A stretch of DNA of 64,000 nucleotides. It comes from Cytidiella melzeri. Its lineage: Eukaryota; Basidiomycota; Agaricomycetes; Polyporales; Irpicaceae. A model generated the notes under the pieces. It saw only the letters and a list, made by a program, of their open reading frames with translations, did no database searches and was not told where the DNA came from. Location of the stretch: contig JABYQR010000091.1 of assembly GCA_022592445.1 (NCBI GenBank), forward strand, positions 62,001-126,000, given 5' to 3'. Numbering within the stretch: position 1 is the first letter of the stretch; every line of letters begins with the position of its first letter. A program made the translations under genes and the position numbers. Below are positions 23,792 to 36,338 of this stretch, piece after piece.

Positions 23792-26700
23792 AACGCTTGC
23801 TGCTAAACCACGAATCAACATCTTAGGCAAAAGAGACGCGCGTGACAACGAGTGGGCAGCCATGACGCACCTGCTGCAGATACAAACGCATATGGGCTGA
23901 AGTAAGCTGCTCCTGTGTGTAGTGTCCGCCGTGCAGATTCGCATTTCCGAGTGATGCATAAAAGCTTGCTATTGAAGCAGCCGCCCGCTGTGGGTGCACG
24001 GGAGCTTGAGCTTGGGCAGCAACTATGTTCATATGGGCTTGAGCCTGTGCCTGAAGCTGCTGGGCCTGAATGTGTGTCTGAGCCACTTGAACCTGCGCTT
24101 GCGCCTGTGCAGAAGAAGGTCGAGGAGACGCTGCCGTGGCCTGCGGTACGACCGGTGGGGGCGACTGATGACCTACTCCAGGGGATGTGCTCGTCGTTCT
24201 CTGTGCATTGAATGGCGGAGACAGGTGCGCGTTCAGTGCAGGCGCGGCAGTAGCGGCAAGGCTTTGCGGATGGGCCTGCTGCTGAGCTTGAGCTTGGCCG
24301 TGTTGTGCAGCCAGCGCGCGAGCTTGCATCACCGACGAATTCGCAATTCGGGTGTTATTGAGAGCAAGCTGATTCGCCAACCTCGGCTGCTGACCAGATA
24401 TGTTGACCTGGCTTCGAATCTGGGGCACACCTTGACCAGCCGCAAGTCCGCTGGCTGGAACGCGCATCACACCGTTCTGAGCCTGATGAAAATTGTCAAG
24501 GCTCCGCGCACGTTACTCAATGGCGGGGACTTACTAGTTGTTGCGCACCTTGTTGCTGCATTCTTTGTTGTTGCTGCATTTGGGCCAAGTGCTGCGCTCG
24601 GAGCTCTTCCTGTCGTTTCCGATCCATTATCGCCTGGTGATTAGTGTGCGCATCTTTTTCCGCCTTCATTCGACTGAGCTCAGCAGGTGTCATCTTTGGC
24701 AGCTTGCTGTATTGTCCGTGCGTATCATGAACGTTTGAGGTCTTCCGTTGTGCATTGGCAGCTGGTAAAAACGCAAAAGTCAAAAGTTTGAGCAGGAGTA
24801 GAGCTACGCTGGACTGACCGTTCGTCCTCTGAGCTTGTTCACGTTTCTTGACGGCTTTGCGTATCGCCTCGTGCATGAGATTATGACGACGCTTCTTTCT
24901 CGACTCGCCCTGAGAGGAACCGCCGACGCCAGAGAAATTGACGTTGGTGCTGAGCGAACGTTTCGTCCCACGAGTTGTCATAGACGTCGTCGGTGTTGGT
25001 GGCGGCTTGTTATCCTCCTCCGTCGTTGCAGCAGGACCAAGCTTCGCCTTCCAACGTTCCTGGCATTCCATAGGTGTCCGTCGTTCGATCGGAATGGTGA
25101 CTCTAGCAGAATTGAACGCATCCGCAATAAGCGTCCAGTTGTAGGGATACTTGTCCACGAGCTTTTTCAGTGTGGCGTCGTCCTCTGCTGACCAAATAAG
25201 CTCTGTGGCCTTTGACCGCGAGCCGCTGACGCCAGGTATGCTTCTGGAATCCAAGAGCGCTTCATGTGATGTACGACGCCGAGAAGAGCTTGGTCCTACG
25301 TAAAAGGGATAAGGACAACTGACATAGAGACATCAATATCTTTGTCATACCTTCGAACAATACTGACATTACCCAGTAAATCAACATCTTAAATAAGGAG
25401 ACGGCATATCGGTAGACACTTACCACATATGATACTGTCGTCAATGGGTCGTGTAGACGGCGAATCGAAATCAGAAACGATTGTGGTGTCATCCAGATCA
25501 TGCCACTGGCCGTCATGCCAATGTTTGGCCGGTTCCAAAGGCCCTAGCAAAGTCGTCTTCTGCAGCATAAACTTGCTCAAGGGGACGACCTTCGTATACG
25601 TCGTATCATCTGCTCGCTTGGTGGGGTCGTCTTTGTCGCCTCGACGGTCTCTCTTCTTCCCGTCACCAAGCACAGATGCAGGCGGCACATCCAGAAGACC
25701 GTAAGCCTGCAAATCAGGAAATATGGCTGAGATGTCGGTGGGCTGGGGAGGAGCATGGTGTGACCCTTCTTCTGTCGTCGTTAGATCCGACATGCCCTTC
25801 ACAAGCTCGAAGTCGTCGAGATCCAGGAACAACCTGTCCACGTCAGAGTATATGATCTGGTCGCGAAGATGTGCATACGCATTAGACTTTGACTTAGACT
25901 TCGCAATGGATGGCGCGCCAACAATAGGGGCTGAGGTATCGCCCAGCATTGTATCCCCAGCTCCAGCTTTGAGTCCCGAAGATAATTCGGCTCGACGCGT
26001 TGGTGCGACTGACGCAGTTGCGTCTACCTTAGCTTGCTCTACAAGGGCATTCAAATGCAAAGCAGACGTGTCCTCTACGTCTTCTGTCTTTGGTTGTATA
26101 TCTTGCGAGGCCGCAAGTCCTTTCTCAGCATCCTCTAATGCTTCCCGGATCGCCGAGGCTGGCTCAAGAGCGTTAAGAACAGCTTGTGCATCTTTCTCCT
26201 GCTCGTCTTCGCTGTCATCATCAGAGTTGTCGTCGTTAGCCGGTGTCGAGTCGCCCTTCGACTCTGGGGCACCCTCAATCTCTACTTCCTGCGCACCAAA
26301 GTCGTTCTGGTCAGCATGCATATCCTCGTCTCGGCGGTCCTCTGGTGACCAAAGTACACATATCCCTCGGCGAACCCGCTCTTCCAAGGTGCCTGCTTCA
26401 TGCCATTCCATGACGGAATGGGCAAGAGTGTAAGCAACGGCGAGTTTCCACTTCCGCTCCTCACGAAAGTCAGTTCGCATCCATTTCTGAAATACATGAT
26501 GTTAGTGAATGCATGCTCCTTTGCTTACGCATCACGGGCACATACCATTTCGTCCAAGAGATGGTCCCAATGCGACTTCATCAAACCTCCGACACCTCGC
26601 TGCTTCTTGGGTTGTCTGAAGCTCCAGCGACCGGCGTCCTTCAAAGCGTCTATTCGCTCGAACGTACGTATCAGCCTCAGCTCCGTTAGAGCAATCTACA

Positions 26701-28016
26701 AAATGCGGTCAAAAACAATACTATGAGTTTATACGTGTACACTTGCATTCCAATCCCGAGTGCTCAAACATTTCGACGCCTTGGTAACCTTCTTGTGTAC
26801 AGGATTGGCACGAAGCATTGCGTTCCATTTTGCGAGGCCAAGAGGCTGCCATTCTTGCTTCCCGTCGCCCTTATCTTTATCCCGCTTTTTTGACTGCTTC
26901 GGCTTTCCCTTCCTGTTGTACTCTGCAGGAAGAGCCTTGAGCGGCGGCACAGGATAGTTTGGAACCTTCAACATGGTATGAGAAGGATTGACAGTCAACT
27001 TCTGTTCTTCGGCAGCTTCTGGGGGCGACATTTCCACGTCAAATGCGTAGTCCGGTGGTGGAGGTGCTGGGGAAGGCGCTTCACTGACAAGGTATTTAGT
27101 TTGTGATTCTATACGTGCAATGGGAAGAGGCGCTTCAATCCGTGAAGCGGCCGGCAGCAGAGCAGCAACCATGTCTCTATTGGCGTCTTCGTGCGGTGTA
27201 AGCTCTTTCGGTTGAGGTGGGGGCTTGCGCTCGAGTACTTCCACGGACGGCGAACGGTTTGCTGCAAGAGGCTCTATAGATGCAGCGGCTAGCTTCTCAT
27301 CTTCTCGTAGCTGAGTCGATACATTCTGTTCAGACTCCGATGTACCAGGCTGTGGTGATGGGGACTTCTCGAGCCCCTGAGAGTTCTGAATTTCTGAATG
27401 GGCCTCGACAGCGGGAGTAGCAATATATTCAACTACAGAGTCTTGCGAGCTTATGCCCGCAGTTTGAGCTGCGTCGACGTCCATGATCTCGTCCGAGCCT
27501 TCGGGGTAGGATAACACCATGGACAAGTCTTCCGCCAAGTCAGGGAGCTGAGCTGCAGGGGAGGTGGGGGGCTCAGACTTAGAGGGTCCAGCAGGGGTGG
27601 GGTCACGCGGGCTTGCACCTTCCGCCTTCTCATGCGAAGGACTGGACTGTCCCTCAGGCGAGTTACAGTCACCTATTCCAAGCAATGGTGCGACATGAAC
27701 AATGTCAGGTCTGCACAGCGTCAGAGGGCCACGAAGACAAGGATATTGAGAACCACGCACTGTTTCATGATATCCATATTATCTATGAACTCGTCCAACT
27801 CTGCCTTGTCCTCCTCTAACGCAGCCATACTGCTAAGGTTCTCTTTTCGTTTCATGAGGTAGAACATCTCTACAAGCAAGTCGTTCCGACGCCGGTGTAT
27901 CTTCCTGCGCATGTCTGCTAAGCTTCGCCAATACCTTGTACGACATGCGGGGACTTGAACACTTACCTTAATTGGGCAACACGCTCCTCCACTAAAGGAT
28001 TGGAGCCCTCTGACAT
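23689..28016 (-). CDS. EAF1: NuA4 subunit Eaf1/Vid21-like (HSA and SANT domains)
   Basis: A large minus-strand gene. The first exon is short (MSEGSNPLVEERVAQLR) and followed by a coiled segment (MRRKIHRRRNDLLVEMFYL). A long disordered region comes next. An HSA domain is split over exons near 26400-26760 (ELRLIRTFERIDALKDAGRW, KSHWDHLLDEM, EERKWKLAVAYTLAHSV). After an acidic region there is a SANT/Myb domain (IWSAEDDATLKKLVDKYPYN, RTPMECQERWKAK) at about 24990-25230. The C-terminus is Gln/Ala-rich with a (CAG)9 tract. This order is that of Eaf1/Vid21, the scaffold of the NuA4 histone H4/H2A acetyltransferase. HSA binds actin-related proteins and SANT binds chromatin. The mammalian relative is p400/EP400. 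Confidence 0.85.
23761..23787. repeat. (CTG)9 / (CAG)9 trinucleotide repeat coding for polyglutamine
   Basis: Nine uninterrupted CTG units on the plus strand encode a Gln run near the C-terminus of the EAF1-like protein, inside a wider Gln/His-rich tail. It is likely to vary in length between strains. Confidence 0.9.
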
Positions 28017-28669
28017 GGTCGGTATTTGTCACAAGCGGTACTCCAGGGAGGCAGGTGAAAGCCGCCTTAGTTCTCGGTGAAGGTGAATGTGCAGTTTGGA
28101 TTGCCGACAACTCGGCGGAGAAAGTGTACGCCCTGCGAGATGCCAAAGAGTCAAAGGTTAGGGAGTGGTCGTGCCTAGGTTGCGAGAGACAGGAAGGTGG
28201 CTAGTAGTAGGTGTTTGGCTCTCGCAAGCCAGCGAGAGTTGGGTGTGCGTGACCGCGTTGAGACAAGATCGGTTCGGGCCACGATTGATCGCGTGAACTT
28301 AAAAAGGCAATTGCAGCGTTCGGCGCTTCAAGCACAAATTAGTATCTCCCAAGTCGACTCAGTCACACAGATCTACGGTTTACTGTTATAATATTGTATT
28401 GTTTCTCTAGACTGAGACCATGCAGCCAGCGTGGATAGCCAGGAAAATGCTTATGTCGTTGATGAATACGTGAACGTACGGGTATCGATGAAAGTAAAGA
28501 AGGCAAAGGTGGAAAATGAAAAGCTCAAGTTGATTATGCTCGCAAGTTTGTGCAGAGTTCTGTAGCGGTAAAACAAAGAAAAGAGAGATGAGAGAGGCAC
28601 AGCCACTTGAGAATAGTCAAAGAAGAAAATGCGAGTCTCAGGCTCTGACTCCGTGCGTATGCTACAGCA
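28017..28669. other. Intergenic region, KNR4-like 3' end to EAF1-like 5' end
   Basis: 653 bases between two minus-strand genes, AT-rich around 28390-28480. No gene could be supported. Confidence 0.4.
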
Positions 28670-30776
28670 CTATTGCTTGACGCTTTTCGCGCTGTTCACA
28701 GAATCCGTCCTCCGTCTCGCTCCTCCCAGATTCCCAAGTTTCTTCAATCCCAAGGAGATGCTCTTCTTCTTCTCATGCCGACCTCGTTCTTGCGTGTCTT
28801 TTGAGGCCGGCAGAGGTCCAGGGATTTCCGCAGGTTCTGAGACCAGCACACCGTCGCTCGAACCTGACTTATCAGAAACAAGTCCTGAAGAACCGCCATT
28901 ACCGACTAATCGGATGGTGTTTATAGCTGGCGACGGTAGTGCATCTTCGTTGCTCACCAGCACTGGAGAGTCTGCAGAGCTAGGACTTGACGATGACTCT
29001 TCAGGAGGGGCAACCAGCGGGATTGAAGAAAGAGCGTTGCTGCTGTCAGCCAGTAGGTCAATTGTGTGCGTATCAGACCTAGAAGACTGAGCAGCTTCGG
29101 AAGGGGAGTGCAAGGCTCTTGTCGATGCTTGGCTAGGTGATGCAGGTGGCGGCGGTATCGGTGAAGGAAGCTTCTCTGGCGGTGTAGATTGCAAAGTTGG
29201 AGATTTCCGTGCCATGGGGAAGGCGTCGCCAACTTCTCGCATCGCCATATCTCCCGCTGCCTCTAGGTCAGAACTCATCGTGTCTGAGATAACGACAAGG
29301 TCATCTGCTGTAGGAAGGCCTACAGGCATCGGCGCTGGTGGTTTTGTAACAGATATTATCGGTAGATTGTCTGGTGCAGTGGTGGGCTCGTCCAGCAAAG
29401 GCACAGCACTTGTTGGTATGTCCGGCTGGTCTACCGACCCAGAATCTACCACAACTGGGATAGGCACTTCTGCGCCAGATGTGCCAGTCATTGCTTTGAT
29501 AGCGTCAATACTGATTCGTTCGGAGGTCTGATGTGTTCGTGAGCGATGAGCAGTCTGCTCGCAATAGAGAACATACCTCAGCCTTGACTGGAGCCGGCGG
29601 CAACTCGTCCGGGGTCGGAATAACGCCAAGCTCTTGCCACTTGCGAACACTACGATCCGCCCACGCCTCGAGGACATTCCACCCTTTGTACTCGCCCGCC
29701 AGCCGCATCCCAGCAGCTCCCGCGTCTCCTCCACCGTCTCCCGAGCCTCTTCCCGTGCCGTCAAAGAAATAGCTCTCGTATCCAACCGAATCCTCGCTCC
29801 CTTCGCTTCCTTCTGCGTTTGCCCCAAGCTCGTAACCCTCGCCACTTTCGAGATCGTCAACAAAACCAGACAGCCACTTCGCCCACCCGTTTTCTCCGTC
29901 TCCTCTGTACATGACAACCTTCGTATCAAAATCCCTTCCAAACACAATGACCTGTCCCACTGCCCCGCCGTCTCCAGGACTCAAGTCCACCCCGAGATAG
30001 TTCCCGCCCTTGTCCGCGATGAGGGGTATCCACCCTCTCGACGAATACTCTTTCCTAATCCAGCCAGGCGGGATAGACTCCATTCGGTCTCTCAGTCGAG
30101 GATTGGCACCCGTGTGCGGATCATCGTCCACCTCTCTCCAGAACCTCCACTCCTCCAAAACATCCTCCAACTGCAACAGCGTCAATCCAAAGAACAATCC
30201 CTCCGAACACCCCGCAGATGATTCAGGCTCCTGCCCGTCTGCACAAAGGAAGGAGTCTCGTACGGCCTGCGGCAGCGCGAACCCAAACGCCATCTCCACC
30301 TGCGCAAGATCTTGAGGCAGTATGCCGTAATTAAGGGTATCTCCGAGTTCAGCGTATTCTTTCGAGAGCCAAGAGCGTAGCCTGTTCCATGTTGTTGCGA
30401 GCGGTGGGAACGGCGTCTTGTGCGATACTCCAGGTGAGTTGTGCAGCGGCAGCACCGACGACTGTCGATTGGAGTTGGAGCTGTTTTGATGGGCGGCGAG
30501 AGAGAGGTGAGCGCGCTATGAACTATGACGTCGAGGAGAAACGTACCCTGTTGGCACATAGTCGTAGGAGCCTGTGGGCGACTGCGGCGGGTATGAGTAC
30601 GACGCCGACGGCGTCGGCGCATTGGCACTAAAGGGCGAGCCAGGAGGAAATCCGTCCATGGGGTACCTGGGCGATGAGGTAGGCAGGCTGAATGCCTCGT
30701 GAGTTGATGTTATGGCCGTCCTTCCTTGACTGCGTGCGTTCTTCTGGCCAGTGAAGAGGTTTGTAAACCAGGCCAT
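28670..30776 (-). CDS. KNR4: Knr4/Smi1-like cell wall integrity regulator
   Basis: The frame starts MAWFTNLFTGQKNARSQ at 30776. A Ser/Pro/Tyr-rich N-terminal region precedes the Smi1/Knr4 domain (LSKEYAELGDTLNYGI, GLFFGLTLLQLEDVLEEW, GWIPLIADKGGNYLGVDL, VIVFGRDFDTKVV). The C-terminal third is disordered and Ser/Pro/Val-rich, ending SAKSVKQ. The first ten residues, the globular core and the disordered tail match Knr4/Smi1. That protein links calcineurin and the Slt2/Mpk1 MAP-kinase pathway to glucan synthesis and the cell cycle. The core domain is intact. Two or three short introns occur, one near 30455-30540. Confidence 0.85.
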
Positions 30777-31392
30777 CGTTGTGTTGGTCTGCGGCCGATG
30801 TGGACGCGTGGTAGAGGTTCACTGGCCGTCGTGGTCGTCACAGATTACCCTCGGAGTGGGCGCTCACCGAGCCAGATACACGAACGACAGGCTTTTCCTG
30901 AATGATTGAAGGCTGTCTGCAACTTTACGACGCTCGAGAGGGATAGCTAGCCGAGGAATGCTACGCGAGATGATGAGGGGCAGTCTGTTTGGATTGAGGG
31001 CGGCGACAAGTACAAGGCAAAGACGTCGGCGCTACCAGCTGCACACCGCGAAGGGATGCATATGGCAGCCGATGCTCCCGACGTCTGTTTCAACTTTGGC
31101 AGCTTCGATCCATAAAAATATACATTTCACGTACAAGAGTTTGCTACGATCAGGAAATAACACTATGCTCTAGCAGATGTGTGTTGACATCAGGAGGAAA
31201 GCTATCTCATCGCGGGATCATTACAACAACATACATACGTGCACTTGACCTCGAATGCGAATGTTTGTATTCATACATCTTCATCTACTACTTTGTCGAA
31301 TATACGGTATGAAATAATACAATGGGCAGCTCCATTAAACCCAGTTCGTGCAAAAAACATACGTCCATCATGCAGAAATCCCATACCTAACA
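30777..31392. other. Intergenic region, SCOT-1 3' end to KNR4-like 5' end
   Basis: 616 bases between two minus-strand genes. It contains the KNR4-like promoter and the 3' flank of the first CoA-transferase gene. No other feature is visible. Confidence 0.4.
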
Positions 31393-33487
31393 TCAAAACG
31401 TGCCTACGTTGTCAGCAACACGGAAGTCGCACGCAGTTTTCGCCCGGAGCTCCTCGAGCGTGACGCCTTTTGCCATGTCGATCAACGTGAGCTCTCCCGC
31501 CGCGCGATCTACGCTGAAGGCAGCCAAGTCGGTGATGATCAGCGAAACGGCGCGAGCACCCGTCAGCGGCAGCGAACATTTCTTGACGAGCTTGGGCGTG
31601 CCGTCCTTGGAGACATGTTGCATCGTGACGATGACCTTTGTCTTGTCCGGATTTGAGACGAGATCCATGGCGCCGCCAATACCTGAGAGAGAGATTCTGT
31701 TTAGTACACCGTCGTATAACCGATGAAATTGTCGGGTGTACTCACCCTTGACGAGTTTTCCTGGGATCATAAAGTTGGCGATGTCACCTGCTTGAGACAC
31801 TTCCATAGCCTGAAAGTAAGACATTCAACAATCAATTCAGCTACACGCACGGATAGAATAACTTACACCCAAAACAGTAACATCGATATGGCCACCGCGG
31901 ATCATGTTGAACGACTCGACAGAGTCTAGCAAGAATCGAACATGAGTCATTTAATACAGGACTTGAAGATTGGACACCATACCAAACGTCGAAGCACCTG
32001 GAAGCAGCGTGCATGTCTCCTTGCCAGCATTTATTGTGTCCCTACAATACGCCGACTAATCAGCATCCGAGATAACGGCGGCCACTAACACCGCGTAGAG
32101 AACGAGACTCACGGGTCTACCTGCTCTTTCGTGGGATAAGGACCCATACCAAGAATACCGTTCTCACTCTCCAGCCACACCTTGACGCTAGAATCCAGAT
32201 GTTCAGGGACCAGGGTGGGGATACCAACACCGAGATTAACATAGAAGCCATCGTGGATCTCCCGTGCTGCGCGACGGGCTATGCGATGTCTCCAGTCCTT
32301 TGAAGCAGATTCTGAAGCAGCTTGGGCATCTTTGCTCGCCGCTTGTTCCTCGGGACTCTTGGCGAGAGCGATCACCTCTATGGCCTTGGGTTCGGTGGCT
32401 TTCACGATACGGTCGACGTAGATACCAGGAATATGTATGGCGTTGGGCGACAGGCTGCCGACTGGGCTGGTGAATGACACGAAGCGTCAGAAACGTAGGC
32501 ATAAACATAAGCATCCGCTGACACAAAACTCACACAATCTCTTCAGCTTCAACGATCGTCAACTTTGCGTTCCTAGCCATCGCGCCGTTGTAGTTGTTGG
32601 ACGCGTACCGGAACACCAAATTCCCGACTTCATCCGCCTTCCAAGCGTGCACAAACGCGACATCACCAACGATCGCCGGCTCAACAACGTACTTGCGACC
32701 GTCGACCAGAGTCGTTTCTTTCGGATTGCCGGGGACTTTCACACCAGCAGACATACCGCCTTCGTTGTACTGGATGGGGATCCCGCCAGTTTCGACAAGG
32801 GTGTTCGCGCCGGTTGGCGTGAGGAAGGCTGGTATACCAGCTGCGTGCGACATTATGCGCTGACACAGGGTACCTTGCGGGACGAGCTCAAGACCGATGC
32901 GACCGTTAAGGTATGCGGACTCTAGGAATTTGTTGCTATAGGCGAGCAGACGTCAGATCAACATGTGTGCGTATGATCAGAGAATTGACATACCCGCCAA
33001 GGTAAGAGATCATCAACCTCTTCAGCTGACCAGCTTTGAGGAGACGGACTGGTCACCAAAAGATCAGCGTCCGAACACTGTCAGGAGAATGTACAACTCG
33101 CTCACCAAGTCCCTTATCGCCGGCGCCTGCATTATTCGAGACGGCGACTACGTCCTTGACGTCTGTGCGTTTCGACAACGCTTTGAGCAGCGTTTCTGGT
33201 ATTCCAGAGAGTCCGAATCCTACGCGAGTGCTCGGATCGTCAATCATTCGCCCACGACGCACTTGCGATGGCATGCACGTACCTCCCGAAAGAAGGATAT
33301 CCCCCGACTTGACATCCTTGACCGCTTCGTCCGGTGAGTCCCAGACTTTTCGTTTGTGCGGTAATGGCGCGTTTGTGACGACGGCGAGGAACCTAACGGA
33401 CGTTACACGGCCTACCCGTCGAATTCGCAAATGTGGTAGCCTTGCCGCGGCGAGGTCATGGTAAGTGGCAGCCCTTAATGACAGCAT
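31393..33487 (-). CDS. Succinyl-CoA:3-ketoacid CoA-transferase, copy 1
   Basis: About ten exons encode a full-length SCOT, with the alpha- and beta-type halves fused. The N-terminus (MLSLRAATYHDLAAARL, Arg-rich and lacking acidic residues for most of its first 30 residues) looks like a mitochondrial presequence. The alpha half has the GFGLSGIPETLL glycine loop and TPTGANTLVETGG. The beta half has the LGVGIPTLVPE segment and the catalytic-glutamate motif [13 protein letters not shown]. The C-terminal part (NKTKV-type segment NPDKTKVIV, then [11 protein letters not shown]) is intact. The enzyme moves CoA from succinyl-CoA to acetoacetate in mitochondria. A Lys/Ala-rich linker between the halves differs from that of copy 2. 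All motifs are intact, so this copy looks functional. Confidence 0.9.
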
Positions 33488-34124
33488 GATGCGATGTGGG
33501 TATGTTATATAGACGAGAGATGAGAAAGAGAAAAGAGGAAGGAGGATTACGCCCTTCGAGGGCAAGGAGAGTCGATGGACTGCGTCAAGTCGTTCTTGCT
33601 GCTTTTAAGGAGTCTTGGCGCAGTGTGGGGAAGTCGTCCGAAACCCCAGATACCACCGAAAGATCGAGTTGCTGTATTGTTTTCGCGGGGTAAAACCAGA
33701 ATTCGAACAAGTCGAATCACCAGTCTACCTCGAGACTGGCACGGACGAGACCGCGGAGGATACACCGAACAAAGCCGAACGGACCCATGTCCGAACAGTC
33801 CGCGGATCCCAGTCAAATTCAAAGATGATTTTCGCCGAGTGTCGGGTCGGCTGCTTATGGAAATTGCATTCAGAGAACGTCTCCGAGTGTAATGGCCACA
33901 AGCAGCCAAGCACATAAACTACATGCAGATGCGTGTGTCGCGACTCACTTCCTACCGGCTTGTCTCCGAAACACCTACCTAACACTGGCGATCGTCCACG
34001 GTAATGTGTGTCCGGGACAGGGAACTTCATGAGAAGGAAGAGAAGACCCTCTTCTCTTCCTGCAATACTCCATCTGCCACACGGCCCATAATGAGACGGA
34101 CGTTCGTATCGCAGGCGGACACCT
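33488..34124. other. Spacer between the two tandem SCOT genes
   Basis: 637 bases holding the promoter of copy 1 and the 3' flank of copy 2. A perfect 12-bp hairpin (34035-34061) lies 64-90 bases downstream of the copy 2 stop. No gene is supported in the rest. Confidence 0.45.
34035..34061. repeat. 12-bp perfect hairpin with a 3-nt loop, 3' flank of SCOT copy 2
   Basis: aggaagagaaga (34035-34046), loop ccc, then the exact reverse complement (34050-34061). On the transcribed minus strand the stem forms 64-90 bases after the stop codon of copy 2, probably within the 3' UTR. Confidence 0.8.
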
Positions 34125-36338
34125 TTACACCATCTTCCCAACACTACTTCCTACCTCAAAGTCAGCACCCGTCTTCGCCCTCACTTCGTCCAACGTGACC
34201 CCCTCTGCGACTTCCGATAGCTTCATCTTGCCCGCACTCCTGTCAATGTCGAACACGGCGAGTTCAGTGATGATCTGGCTGACGGAGCGAGCACCCGTCA
34301 AGGGCAGCGAGCATTCCGCAAGGATCTTTGGGCTACCATCTTTCGCGCAGTGCTCCATCACCACTATCACCTTTGTCTTGTCCGGGTTGGAGACGAGGTC
34401 CATGGCACCACCGATACCTAGCCACAAGATTAGCCAACGGTAAAACAAACACCGAGCATCATCTATAGCTCACCCTTCACCATCTTGCCAGGTATCATAA
34501 AATTCGCAATGTCGCCAGCCTGGGAAACTTCCATAGCCTAGTGATGCAATGCATTACTCGTGAGTATCTCAACAGAAGAATATATGGATCCACCAACCCC
34601 AAGGATCGCAACATCAATGTGGCCACCTCGAATCATATCAAACGATTCGGCGGAATCTATGACCCCGTCAGCCGCCTACAGGTGCTTGAGTCAAAGCGTC
34701 TCACCAAACACGGACGCGCCAGGAAGCAAGGTGACGGTTTCTTTGCCAGCGTTAATGATATCACTGGTCGAACCAAAATCAGTCCTGGGACGAAAGAATT
34801 GAAAAAAAGAGACAGTCACGTACGCATCTAGCTGTGCCTTCGTCGGATACGGTCCCATGCCAAGAATACCATTCTCGGATTGCAACCAAACTTTCACGCC
34901 AGGTTCAAGGTACTAATCGCACGAATCCTCCAGACAGATTCCCTTCGCAAGAATAGATCCAGCACTCACCTCTGGCACAAGCGTCGGCATACCAATACCC
35001 AAGTTTACATGGAATCCATCCTGCAGCTCCTTCGCCGCCCGTTTCGCAATTCTTCGTCTCTGCTCCTGTGCCTTCTGCTTTTCAGGCGACACGCCGGCGC
35101 TGCCCGACTCTGCAGCGGCGGATGAGGTTGGCTCGGGCGCGAGCGTGGCAAACTCGATCTGCTTGGGAGCAGTGGCACGGACGATACGATCGACGTAGAT
35201 CCCGGGAACGTGTATGGCATTCGGGGATATTGAGCCCACTGGGACGATATTCTCCGCCTGTCGAGTACCGAGGTCAGGATGACATATTGCATAGCACCAA
35301 GCAAAAATAGAAAGAGACAAAGCTAAAAATGGATTTGTTTCCTGTCAGCTGACCTCGACGATGGTTAAAGCCGCGTTGCGGGCCATGACTGAAGAAAAGT
35401 TGTTCTGGGTATATCTGCGGTCGGAGAGGTTGGACTCAATGTCATCGCAAAGTAAGCAAACGAAGATGATAGCCACCTGAAGACACAGTTTCCAACCTCA
35501 TCCACCTTCCACGCCCTCACAAACGCAACGTCGCCCTTGATACCAGGCTCCATCAAATACCGCTTGCCATTGAACTCGCGAGCTTCCTTCTTGTTTCCGG
35601 GAATCTTCACGCCCGACTTGAACCCGCCTTCGTTGTAGCGAATGGGGATTGATCCAAACTCTACGGCGGTCGAGGCACCTGTGGGAGTGAAAAAGGCAGG
35701 CATACCTGAGGCATGTGCGCGTAGGCGACCGACGAGTGTTCCTTGTGGGATGAGCTCTAGCGAAATCTTGCCTTCGAGGTAGAGAGACTCGAAATATTTG
35801 TTGCTACATAACCGTATGTGTGAGTTCGGGGCATTAATACGCAAGCAGTGTATATTCATCACCCTCCGATGTACGACGCCATCATCTTGTCCAAGTGTCC
35901 ACTGTGCAGCAGCTTGCCTGTCCGATGTGACATAAGGTTGGGCAAACCATCTCGAGAAGTGCGCTGAGGGTACTCACCTAAACCCAGCTCCCCAGAGCCC
36001 ACATTGTTAGACACGGCGGTCAATTTCCCGACGTCCTTTCGCTTGACTAACGCGTTGATGAGCGTGTCTGGTGTCCCACACAGTCCGAATCCTTGCCCAC
36101 ATACGGCTTTTCAGCTCTGTAGAGTACTTGAACTGTCTGTGGACTCACCTCCGCTGAGAAGCGTACTCCCGTCCTTGATGTCCGCCACAGCATCGTCGGC
36201 AGACTCCCACACCTTTGTCTTGGTCGGTATCGGGGCATCGACTACTATTGTCCTCACAGTAATGTTCAGTATACGGGGCGCGGCTCGCGAGAGATGAGGC
36301 AAGACGGTGAGGCGTCTCCGGGTAGTGTTCAACATCAT
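34125..36338 (-). CDS. Succinyl-CoA:3-ketoacid CoA-transferase, copy 2
   Basis: A second complete SCOT gene directly upstream of copy 1 on the same strand. It starts [16 protein letters not shown], an Arg/Leu-rich probable mitochondrial presequence. The same motifs are present: [49 protein letters not shown] with the catalytic Glu, and [11 protein letters not shown]. Many introns fall at equivalent places, and the short exon [18 protein letters not shown] is identical in both copies. The copies differ clearly in presequence and inter-domain linker, so the duplication is not recent. Both frames are intact. Whether they differ in substrate, location or timing cannot be read from sequence. Confidence 0.9.

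Noticed and set aside
25723..26433. 236-codon plus-strand frame opposite the EAF1-like gene
   Set aside because: Antisense to an acidic Ser/Asp-rich exon; composition mirrors the sense strand and no motif is present.
27930..28020. tRNA-like stretch (ggacttgaac... ggattggagccc)
   Set aside because: It contains the first coding exon and splice donor of the EAF1-like gene and does not fold as a tRNA.
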